Shown here: in pieces, positions 1 to 10,300 of the stretch | How positions within the stretch are numbered: position 1 is the first letter of the stretch | Layout of the letters: each line of letters starts with the position of its first letter | Notes under the pieces: model-generated | What the model was told of the DNA's origin: nothing | What the model saw: only the letters and a program-made list of their open reading frames with translations | The model's database searches: none | Position numbers and translations under genes: made by a program | Assembly (NCBI GenBank): GCA_019693395.1 | Contig: JAAMXP010001932.1 | Location: 1-23,445 of the forward strand | Source: Ettlia oleoabundans | Lineage: Eukaryota; Chlorophyta; Chlorophyceae; Chlamydomonadales | DNA length: 23,445 nt | Direction of reading: 5' to 3'

Positions 1-2215
1 CCCCCGGGCTGCCGCACCTGCAGCAGCTGCTGCGCCAAGCCAATGGAGATGACGCCGGCTGAGCAACCCATGCCCGACAGGTTGTAGGTCATGATGTTGC
101 TGCGCATCTTGAAGTGGTTGACAATCATGGCTGCAGCCGGGCAGGCAAGTGGAGAGAACAGGAGGGAGAAGAGCATTGATAATCAAAGCCAAGGACAGGA
201 AGAAAGGATGCAGGGAGGCTCGAATGCGCCGCACCTGACAGTGAGGGTGTGGGGTTGAAAAGTGAGCAGTTGACGATGAGTATATCCACTGCCTGTGGCT
301 TGGTGCCTGTGGCTTTGAGCACCTCAGCCACAGTGGTGAACAGGACCAGGTTGGCCTCCTCACGCGCGGTCTCCATGTTGATGCACGGCGGCTGGGACAT
401 GATGGCTGCAAAACAGAGGCAGGGAGGAGGTGAAGGCAGCAGAGAGTGCGTGGTGTGCAGGCAGGAGGTGCCTCACCAGGTGGCAATACATCTGTGGTCC
501 ACAATGAACATAATGTGCTGCAAGCGCCTTGCCTCCCAAAACAGAAGGCTGCCTGCCTCTGAAAGCCTGCCCGTACAAACACGTGCTGCATGCTTGCTAC
601 CTAACCAGCTCCCAAACTCCCACGCAGGGCGGGGTGTGCTGCCAACATTCCACGGCTGGCCACGGGCAGGTCTGTGTGCCCCAGAGAGGAGCTCACATTG
701 GGGCAGATAGGTCTCCTCCCCCAGGCCCGACCGCGCCAGCACCTTCTCCTGGAACTTCAGGCTCTCCTCAGTGAAGGCCTGCACACAAGCGTGCATTCCC
801 CTGGGAAGTGGCAACTCTATGTGGCTGTATGATCAGGCTAGAGGGGGACTATAGGGTTTTGCTCTGAGCCTGCAGTTGACATGCAATGCTGCAGCAGATG
901 ATGCTCTATCAGAGGCGCCTGCTGAGATACCCACCTTGCTGTTGAGGGAGTGCTGCATGAAGAACTCAGACGTCATCTTCAGGCTACAGGCAGGCACGAG
1001 AAAAATATAACGACTTTACAACAAGCTGCAATGACATTGAGAAGCAGGTACCAGGCTGTCATACGGGTAGCTTGCTAGCAAGAGCGCTCTTCCTTACTGT
1101 GCGGGAGGCTTGAAGCAGTGGTAGTTAAGAAGGTACACGGGGCGGGAGCGAGTGAAGACGTAGGTTGCAGCCACAAACACCACTACCAGGCAGCTCAGCA
1201 CAAAGGTGACCTGCACACGACCGTGGGATGCAGGTGCGGATGCAGTGGGGTGGGGTGTGATGGGGGAAGGTTGGGGGTGCACAGGGGTGCACAGCATCGT
1301 TTGTTCATTTGACGGCGTACTAGTTACGCAAGTATGGCTGGATTAAAGCTGCCTAAACGACTTATGCGGCCGAAAACACAGTGCCTATTAACCTGGGCTT
1401 GAAATTGCCTGCGGGAGTGTACCCACCATGTTGAACGTGAGGTTGGTCTGGCGGGCCACATCCCACATGCTCTGCAGGTCGCCATTCTTGAACATATTTG
1501 CCAGCTCCAGCTGCAAGCAACGAGAAAAAGCCAGCAATGACATCGGAGCAGCACTGGAGCAGGCTGCCGCCGACAGAGGAGCAATGGAGGACACAATTGC
1601 AGCTCTGACAACTTGCAACTGGTGGGGTTTCACGTGCAAAGTTGAGCAGTGTTGACAATGGTGGACCCCAGATTAGCATGTGTGACATGGGAGGGCCTGC
1701 CACTATGCTGCTGTACACAAAGTTGCGGGGGACGTATTACAAAAAGTTGGCTGTCTGATTGTGTTCGGGAGGAGCAACAGCAAGCAGCTCAGCTTCTGCT
1801 TCTACTCACCACACCCATAGCAGCCAGCGGCATGAGTGCCAGGGCGAGGCCATGGCTGCATAGTACATGGTAGCCCCGCTTCACATATTTAAGAGCCACA
1901 GGTGCGCCATGACGATAGTCTGCATAAAGATTGGCCAGGAAGTAGCCAGCACGGTTGGCGGCAACTGGCGGCACGAAAGGAGGAGCAGACAGCTTGGCTG
2001 CCTGGTTTGAAAGTGCCGGCTGCACCGGCGCCGCCCTGCACCTGATCAGTTTTAAGGTGTACACCAAAGCGCCGACCTGCAGCCCAGGCTCCCCGCAGTC
2101 CCAGTAGCCGTCTACCACTGCGGCAGTAGCCCTCCTCAGGAGGCTGCGGACCGGGCCCACCTGGAACTTTATCGTTGTCCAGGTTGACGCTGGTTTGGCC
2201 CCGCGCCGGAGTCAT
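1..2215 (-). CDS. KCS: 3-ketoacyl-CoA synthase (fatty acid elongase condensing enzyme), C-terminus beyond window
   Basis: Condensing enzyme of ER very-long-chain fatty acid elongation: it joins acyl-CoA with malonyl-CoA. Exons (reverse strand): 2215-2161, 1997-1810, 1510-1427, 1210-1098, 983-935, 778-697, 405-235 and 130-1, giving about 290 residues in phase. The first ATG is at 2215; no earlier ATG lies in that frame. Two hydrophobic segments (about residues 55-80 and 110-128) match the FAE1/KCS N-terminal membrane anchors. They are followed by the family motifs [33 protein letters not shown] and [11 protein letters not shown], then GMGCSAG with the catalytic Cys at about residue 270. The catalytic His and Asn lie beyond position 1, so activity cannot be judged. 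The family call is sure. Acyl-chain specificity cannot be read. The exon 1/2 junction (2161/1997) is the least certain because the frame also reads through it. Confidence 0.93.
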
Positions 2216-2552
2216 GGCCGCTGGGGCCCGCGCAGCAAAAGAGTCGGCGCAAGTCAACCACTCGAACAGCCAGAGGGCTGCAAAATAGCTGACTCCTGCA
2301 CGCAACCTTTATTAAAAGAGCAGGCAATTGAAGATTTCCACTCTAACCACTTACTCGCACAGCAGGACAAGAAGGATCCCAGGAAGCGGACCCTGGCACG
2401 CTCACATAATGCCCTCCCGCACCCTGGCGTGCCTTACACGTTTGGTTCGATCAAACGCTCACTGAGGGCAAGGCAGCAGCGGGGGGATGGAAGAACTGCT
2501 GACGACTTAAGGGCAGATGGGACGGTGCATCTGGTGCTCTTGCGGGAGCAAA
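2216..2552. other. Intergenic: KCS 5' flank and ataxin-2 3' UTR
   Basis: Head-to-tail spacer between two reverse-strand genes. The right part is the presumed 3' UTR of the ataxin-2 gene, ending at a TGTAA signal. The left 215 bases or so would hold the KCS promoter and leader. No convincing ORF and no clear TATA box were seen. Confidence 0.6.
2434..2438 (-). terminator. TGTAA polyadenylation signal of the ataxin-2 gene
   Basis: The reverse strand reads TGTAA 115 bases past the ataxin-2 stop codon. TGTAA is the usual poly(A) signal of chlorophyte nuclear genes, and this is the first copy downstream of the stop. Confidence 0.7.
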
Positions 2553-5500
2553 TCACTCTCCACGGTCGTCCGCCTTGCCGCCATGCACGCCTGCACTGCC
2601 TGGGGGCCCGCCGCCGGGTGCAGGCATCATCATTCCAGGGGCCATGCCATGTCCATGCATCATCATCATCTGCCACAGCAGAAGGGCAGGGGGTGCCACA
2701 GCTCCTCGCAGCAGTTAGGCTGTAGCTCTCAAAATGCTCTCCACACCCACACGCACCCTCAAACAATGATGCCATGCTTCAACACTGATTCATCGATGGA
2801 AAACAAGGAGATCAGCAGGCAGCACGTCCAAATGCTTGCTGCTCTGCCCGCTGATCCACATGTGCTGTGGGGACCAGCCAGCCATGTTACCTGAGGCATC
2901 ATCATTGGGCGCTGGCCTGGACTAGACATCGCGGACGGCGGCACCATGACCATGCCAGGCCCCATTCCTGGCATCATGCCGCCCTGCATCATGGGCACCA
3001 TGCCCGGCTGGCCTGGCCCCATGGGCCGCACCATAAACATGTGCTGGCCGGGGCCACCCCCCATGCCAGGACCCATCATTACTGGCACCATGCCGCCGCC
3101 CATGCCGCTCATGCTGCCTGGCATCGCCATCATGCCGGGAGGCATCATCATGTGCTGACCTGGCATCATGGACATCTGCAGCAAGGACATAACGGCCGGG
3201 TAGGCTGGGCAGGCATGCGCGGAAGCAGCGGCAGGTTGAACTAGCAGAAGCAAGCCAGGTTGCCAACAGCCGAGGCAGAAAATACTAGCGAGGTGGCAGG
3301 CTGCAGGAAGAGACCCAGCGTGAGATGCATGCAACAATAGCACGTGGTCAGGATCAGTCTTAAGTTGGCTGGCATGCAACAGCAGTTGCTTGCCTGCATG
3401 CCCTGTGGTCCGCCGGGGCCTTTGCCAGGTGGCGGGGGCGGAGGACCCTCCCCAGGCCGCATCCCAGGCCCGCCCTCAAAGTGCCGCCCCTCCCGCCGCC
3501 GGTCAAAGCCAGGGCCACCCCGCTCCCGACTCTCCTCCCGCCGCCGCCCGAAGCTGCCATCTCGCTCAGGGCGGGGTGGGTAAGGGCCGCCACCATCCAT
3601 GTCGCGACCGTCCCCTCGTGGCATACGCCGATAGTCGGGTCGCATGTCGGGCATGGGGATGCCAGGCTGCATGGGGCCGCGCAGGGGGCTAGGGGGGCCC
3701 TGCTTGAAGCCGCTTGGGACCATAGCACCCGCTGGGATGCCGCCAACAAGCGGGCCACCAAGCGTGCCAAGTGGTAGCCCGCCAGGGGCCGACGTGGTGC
3801 CAGGTATGCCCTCTGCTGCTGCTGCCCCTGCAGGTGGTGGTGATGTTGCGACAGGCCCTGCTGCTGATGGTGCCGCTGTTGCTGCTGGCGTGAAGGTTGG
3901 CTTGAACTCCTTGGCGTTGGGGTTGAAGTTGAAGGATTTGGCAAAGGGGTTCAGCGCAGACTTCCTAGGGGGCTCCGCACCAGGCCCTGCAGAACCCGCC
4001 AGCTGCTCCGTGCCACCAGCTGCAGTTGCAGCAGCTGCACTTGCCTGTTGCTGAGCAGCAGGCACCCCTGTGCTAGCAGCCCCCTGCATATCCTCCTGCG
4101 CTGGTGCAGGCATCGCAGCTGCAGCGGCAGCAGCTGCCAGGGCTGAGGGCAGCTGCACAGGCATCTTGCTGTCGCCCCCCAGGCTGCGGGACAGCTTGCC
4201 CTCTATCTTCTGGCTGAATTGCCGCAGCTCATGAATGTCCTGCTTCTTGAACATGTCGCCGCTGCTGGCAAAGAGAGGCAGACACGGCAAAAAGCCAGGG
4301 CAAGGCATGCGTTAAGCAAGGCCAGGATGCTCACAAGTGGCACACATTCCAGCAGACTGGCGCTTGCATAAAAATCAGCCCTTCCTGTAAGCCAGAGCGA
4401 AGAGTCGCAGAGTTGCAGCCCGGAAACCTCCGGACATTATAAAACCATGAATGGTGGATGCCAGAAAACACAACCCGCCCTGCAAGAAGCACATCGTACC
4501 TCTTGCTAGCCGCTTGCTGCGCCTTGAACTGCTCAAACTCGCGGCGTGTCGCCTCGTCTACATGCGGCACCCCAGGGTTCAGATTGAGCGCCTCCAGCTT
4601 GCTGGGATCACTGGAACAGGAGAGTAGGGGTAGGGCGCAGCGTCAACAGATAAGCCCAAGGCAGGCAAATGTTGCCAGCTGGCACACCAGAAACAATACC
4701 CAGAAATGTCTCAAGCATAACACAACAACAACACGTGCTGCCGTATGTTCTACCAACACGCCCACCCTCACCCAACATCACAGGCAGTTCCTGCAAAACG
4801 CCCACCTGATCAGCGGCGAGCTGAGGGGCGATGCACGCTTGTGCGCGTTGGGTGTGCCATACGGTGAGGTCTGCTTGATGGCAGCGGTCATCTGCATCAA
4901 TGCGCCCACACACAACTCAAATCAGGAGCAGCATAGTGGACAAGTCAACCAAGGTATACGGCGGGAGCAAGAATGTAGATACAGGAAATAGGGCGATGCA
5001 TTTTTCCCTGGTGTCCTTTCAAATGCAGCAACCCGGTTCCAGAGGTGAAGATGCCAGCGTAATGTACAGGTTGTTAGCCAAGTCCGATTCCTGCTCACCC
5101 CTGCCCAACACACACCTGCATGCGCAGCTTGTTGGCCTCCCTGCGGGTATCAATGCTGATTGGCGCTGACGGAGCACCCCCCGGCATCAGCTGCCGCGGC
5201 CGGCCTTGCGCCCAGGCGTTGGGGCGTGGTGCCGAAGTCACCGTGTTGGCAGAGCCATTAACTGCCGCGCCGGCCGGCGGTGCTGCCGCTGTATCGCGCA
5301 CCACCGCTCCATATCTATCCTCCTCATCCATCTGCGAGTCGTCAATGGCCACACCCCTCTCCTCTAGCATGTGGATGTTGGAGAGGGCGGAGTGGTCGCC
5401 GCGCTCTATCTCGGCAGCAATGCGCGCAGCCTCCGCTACACTAATCTTGGACTTGCTGCAGGAATGAAATTGATCCACCCGGAATGACATGAGGTGCGGC

Positions 5501-6681
5501 CCAAGCTGAGTAACACCAGAACTGCTGGTGGCAATAGATGGCAGTAGTACAGAGCCATCTGCAGGTTCTGTGCATTGTAAACAATCTATGCCAACTGCCC
5601 TTTTGCAACGTTTGTCCTGAACCAGCAACCTTAACATACGAAGATGCAGGCAACTGGCTCCATAACCCCACAGCATCCACGCCACCACTCTCAACTTCTC
5701 CTATCACGACCCCAGGGCTCGGAACTATATAAAGGAGGTTTAAGCATCAGCCTCTCTGTTATGTCCTTTGCCTGCCGCCACATACAGCCCACCTTGGGTC
5801 CAGCTCCGTGGTGTACAACTCCTCGGCGTAGTCGGTGCGCACCCCAAACTTGGACTCATTCACAGCAAATTGGTCCCAGCCCCTCCCAACCGGCCCAACG
5901 GACTCCTCCAAGTGCAGCATGTGTGCTGCCTCGCCCTCGTCGGGCGCCCAGCGCTGCAGCTCGCGCTCGCGGCCCCACGCGCCCCGGGTGCGCGAGATAG
6001 CGGCGTCGGTGCCAAAGCCGCCAGCATCGTCCCAGGCGGAGCCGTGGGACCCCATGTCAGAGGCTCCCATGCGCACGTCCACGGCTGTCATGTGCACAAG
6101 GTCGAAGCCCTCAATGGCCAGCACCGGCTTTGGCCGCTCTCGCTGCAAGACCGGGGCACCCCCTGGTAGTGTGACCGGCTTGGCCATGCGCAGCAGCACG
6201 TCAAAATCGTCACCAGAGCAGCGTAACGCATGGAAAATGCCCTCGTACACCGTCCCAGTTTTGACCTGCAGGCAAGGCAGCGCAGGCAGAACAGGAGGCG
6301 GCGGGCCCATTGCCGCAGCGGCGGGTGGCGCAAGAGCAGAGCAGCAGGCCACAACTGCGGCCTGCGCGGTCGCTGGCGTATACGCGTAGCCTGCAATACG
6401 CCTGTAGCTGAAAGGCTTACCCCGCTTGGCCGCGTACGCACCTGGACCTGCACTGTGCAACCTATCAACACCGAGGCAACAAACATCATCCGCTCATCAA
6501 CGACCGTGTGGCTCTGGGCGCCCGCGGCAGTCTGTATCGCAGGCTGCAAGGTCGACTTGCTGCTGCTGCTGCTGCTGCTGCTGTTCAGGGTGGCCTTTGA
6601 GGTGCTGGGGACGGCTGCAGCGCCAAGCTTTGCTGCTGTCGCAGATTTGGAGCGCCAGGCGCCCCCAGCCGGGGCATCCAT
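2553..6681 (-). CDS. ATXN2: Ataxin-2/Pbp1 orthologue (LSm, LsmAD, PAM2, Met-rich tail)
   Basis: RNA-associated regulator of translation, mRNA stability and stress granules that binds poly(A)-binding protein. Exons: 6681-6442, 6265-5793, 5455-5116, 4891-4806, 4610-4500, 4264-3394, 3175-2891 and 2669-2553, giving 840 residues with all phases consistent. Ser/Ala-rich leader with eight Ser in a row (about 34-41). LSm fold about 64-145, containing the KTGTVYEGIFHA strand. LsmAD starts with WDQFAVNESKFGV (210-222) and TDYAEELYTTELDP, followed by a charged helix rich in A, I and E. A conserved patch LEALNLNPGVPHV lies near residue 385. PAM2 motif SFNFNPNAKEFKP is at about 527-539 and should bind the MLLE domain of PABP. 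An Arg/Gly/Pro-rich stretch follows, then 95 residues of exon 7 with 30 Met and a further Met-rich 38-residue exon. The domain order is that of the family (plant CID3/CID4, yeast Pbp1). Intron 6 has a GC donor (CAG/GCAAGC). Confidence 0.95.
6559..6582 (-). repeat. (AGC)8 trinucleotide repeat encoding Ser8
   Basis: Eight perfect AGC codons in exon 1 of the ataxin-2 gene, read as GCT on the forward strand. They lie just before the LSm domain in a disordered leader. Confidence 0.95.
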
Positions 6682-7329
6682 GGGTGGGGCTAGACGGACC
6701 AGTAGCTCAAAGCACTTGAACTTTCGACAATGGTGAATGGAAGCAAATGAACATCGGGATTTCGCAGGCCAACTTCAGCTGGCCAGCCAATGGAAAGGCG
6801 GGACCGCGAGAATTGGCTCGCCCCCAAGCCGTTTTGGCGATCAGTGTCGCATATAGGGATCCATGATGGAACCACGAACCAGCACACAGCGTCCCTGCCA
6901 AGCCCCCGACTGCTGGCAAATTTCAGCGGCAGTCCCGCCCCGCCAGCGTTTAGCGCACGACCTCCTGCACGCCTTGCGTCCCGACACGTGTTACCAAGGG
7001 GGTTATCTGAGCGAAACTGTTGAGCTTGAGTGCCCGCGTAACACAAGTAATGCAGTCAGCGGGAAAGGCAAGGGAACTCGCAGCGGTACGGAAGTGCGCG
7101 AGCGACAGCTGGGACAAGAACAGCGCCATGTAAAGTTCAATATGGCTTGAAATATGGGAATGGGCACCGGCAGCTAAAGAACAGCAGACACCAAATTGAG
7201 CAAGGCAGCAAAACTGTGTCCAAGATTGAGCCACACAGTTGGCGCGAGGGAGCAGCGGTGGGAGAGCTGTCGGGGTGCAAGCCTGGCCCTGTTGCATTGC
7301 AAATCAAATGCTGCCCTGCGAGCCAAGCA
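6682..7329. other. Intergenic between ataxin-2 start and hydrolase stop
   Basis: About 650 bases between the 5' end of the ataxin-2 gene and the 3' end of the next reverse-strand gene. Open frames here begin at non-ATG codons or lack any recognisable protein character. No reverse-strand TGTAA was found for the hydrolase. A TATA-like CTATATGC on the reverse strand near 6849-6856 is a weak promoter candidate for ataxin-2. Confidence 0.5.
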
Positions 7330-10300
7330 TCAAGAGAGCAGACCATTTCCACAAATGAAAGCCAGCAGGAAGTCAAGCAGCACATGTGGCGCCTCCTCAT
7401 GACTCATATGGCCGCACTGTGGCAGCACAGCCAGCCGGGGTGCAGCCGCACCCAGGCGCTTTGCAATCCTGGACAGGCACATGAGGGACTCAGAGCGGCA
7501 GGTCAACGGCTGTGGAGGCAGGCACGGTGATAACGCGAAAATTGGTTAACTTCACGTGCACAATATCACACCTGCTCAATGCACTGGGTGGCACAAATCT
7601 GTCATGCTCCCCTGTGGCGACCAGGACTGGCAGCCCAGCCTCAGCAACAGTGCCCAGCAGTTGGGCACGCTCAAGGGAGTGGATGTGGTTGCAGGCCCGC
7701 GCTACCTACAACCAGTAGGCAGGCAGGTAGGCAGGCAATAGGCAGGCAGGCAAATGCCTGTGGTGCAACAGGGCAAGATATCACACACACTAGGAGGGAG
7801 AGACACCCAGCACAACAATAACTGCAATCAGCAGCGTACAGAGAGGCTCGCTCGCTCCTAAGACTTGCCTCAATCAATGCCATATCCCAGCCTCGCACAT
7901 GCAGCGGGCGGCGGTAAAGCTCCAGCAGCTCCGGTGTTAGGCGCTGAGGGTCTGCCCACGCACGCCAGTTCGCCACCTGCATATCTAAGCGAACGCTGCT
8001 CAGCATGGCAAGCTTAACAGATCTTCATGTGTGATGTGCAGGGGTACTACTACTTTGTGAATTCCTCTGCATTCCTGCTTCCCTGGGCCACATCCCTGCT
8101 ACTAATCCTTTGTCACTGCTACTAATCCCTGGCCACGACAATGAGATCTATTGCGATGTAGGAGTTGGAAACATTGTTCTTGTCAGGGGTAAAGATACAG
8201 GGAGCAGTAGGGGAAGGCGATCGGGGCTGCGCTCGGTGGGCTGCACCGGTACCGCCGCTGCGCCGCCAGCTGGCCTGCCTTATCAACCACAACAAATCAG
8301 ACTCAGCTGCAGCACACAATCACTTTCAACAGACTGGCAGCCAGCCAGCAATGGGCCCATCTCACGCGCCGGACATCCCCGTGCCACGTACCTCCCCCAT
8401 TTCTGTGCGCAAGAGGCTCCGGAGCACCCGCCGGCCCAGCCGACTGCTGGCTAACACCCGTGCATACTTCGGTGCTACGTCGCCGCTGAGGTCTGCAAGG
8501 CTGGCAGGAAACGGTGGGGCCAGGCAAGCATAGCAGAGGGGAACGTCAGAAAGAAGTTACTGTCAGGCTGATCACGTGAGAGGCAGCAGTTGCCAGCACA
8601 ATTTGCCCCACAAACAGCCTGCTATGCTTGAGCAGCAGGGGAGCAGCTCATGTGCATGCCTGGGTGCAGCAGGATGAGGCCCACAGGTTCCGGCATCCGC
8701 CACATGCTCTCCTCCGATGCACCCTCCTCTACTGCAGCTGCTGGGGCATTACAATTTGCGTCACACTCAGCAGCAGCGGAAGCTGCAAATGCCACAACAG
8801 GCTTCCCTGTCGCTGAAGGCTGCAGCGGTGGCAGTGCTCCAGTGCCAGAGCTGCCAGCTGCCATGAAGCTAGTGTTGCTGTGGTGCATGGTATCAAGCTG
8901 CAGCAGGGATCCCTCCAGTTCTGCTCGCTCTGCCTGTTGTTGACGCCCTGCCCCTTCACCCCGACCGTGTTGCACATGCAACTCCTGCTCATCCTGCTCT
9001 GTTTGACCTGCTTTCTCATGCTGGTGGCTCCTCAAAGTGGAGTACTGCACAGCCTCATCCTGCATGGTGCAGTGAAAGCCCTGCCATTGTCCTTCGTCAT
9101 TGATCCGCACACCGGATGGAAGAGGTGTGCAGCCTGGCAATTGATGCCAGCTGGCAACCTCCACTAGGAACAACTTGCCAGTGTTTCTAGCTGGAGTGGA
9201 AAGCCATGTACTGACACCAACATCAGACATGCCTGAGCAGGCAAGAGCATCCAGCAGGAGACAGGCAGTACGGGTTGGGCAGCATCACATACCTGAGACG
9301 GAAGGGAGGGGTTGGTAACAAGCGCGCTTGTTCCCTGGGCCAGTGGCTGCTCTGCTGTGCTCAATGTACTTTCTTCTGCTAGCTGGTTTGTACCCTCCCT
9401 TCCAGCATCTGCGATACCCTCAGCTTGTGACTGCCCTCCCCCCACCTCCTCCTGCATGCGTGGCTGCAAGCTGGCAAGCTTCCGCCATCCCCCAACCTCT
9501 GCACCCTGGCGCTTGCGCTGCAGCGAGTGGATACGCAGCGGAGAGTGCCACGTGGCACCGGGCAGTCGGCTGGTGTCTGACGCAGCTGGGGGGTTGGTGG
9601 CAAAGATGGTGCGAGCCTCTATCGAGGCTGGCCACTCTCCCCTCAACATCTTCTGCAAGATGCTTTGTCCCTGCTGGCTGCTCATCCATGCCCAATCCAG
9701 GCTGTCAGATAGGGACCCGGCCCAGCCGCGGTGCTGGGCAATTGCCCCGCTGCCGCTGAACATAGGCACGGCATGTGCGGCAGAGGTAGGGAACGGCGCA
9801 GCGTTGCCGCTTGCCCTGCCGCCAATTGGCATTTGCGCTTGTGCCTCTGGTTGCTCATCAGCATGGGAGAGCCGGAGTAATGGGCTGCCTAGCTCCCTAC
9901 AAGCCATTGCCGCAGCCATCAGCGCCAGCAGGGCGCCATCAGCATGGCCAGCAAAGATGATGCGGTGCAGCCCTAGAGCAGAGGCCAGCTGCAAAGTCAA
10001 CACGGCCTGGTACTTGAGGCTATAGGGGTTGCCATCCAGCGGAGCGCCGCATTGAATCACAGGACGCTCCGAAAGACCTGCAGCAACACCCAACGTCAGG
10101 CAAGCGGCAGTCTATCCGGTTGAGCGGACACAAATTGCTCGGATTGTTGTTGACACCCCATGCTGGAAACAGTGCCGACTACTGGTAAAAATGGTAACAT
10201 GGCTGCCGCCTATACGCAAGCGCAACGCCTCACCGAACCCAGGCCGATCAAACGACAGCACAGGCAGGCTGCAGGCATCCGCCAGGGGCTGCTGGATTTG

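Noticed and set aside
1889..2305. Continuous open frame reading through KCS exon 1
   Set aside because: Its upstream start is TTG, not ATG. Past 2161 the sequence loses KCS character, while the spliced frame gives the family's membrane anchor.
2946..3158. Forward-strand frame rich in Met, Pro and Gly
   Set aside because: It is the complement of the ataxin-2 Met-rich exon. CAT/ATG symmetry makes both strands look Met/His-rich, and splice phases support only the reverse strand.
5574..5580. TGTAA-type pentamers at about 5577, 10527, 20824 and 22311
   Set aside because: They fall inside introns or other positions not downstream of a stop on the matching strand, so they are not poly(A) signals of the genes found.
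7147..7530. Forward open frame over the hydrolase 3' end
   Set aside because: It overlaps the reverse-strand exon carrying the catalytic His motif, and its translation has no recognisable pattern.
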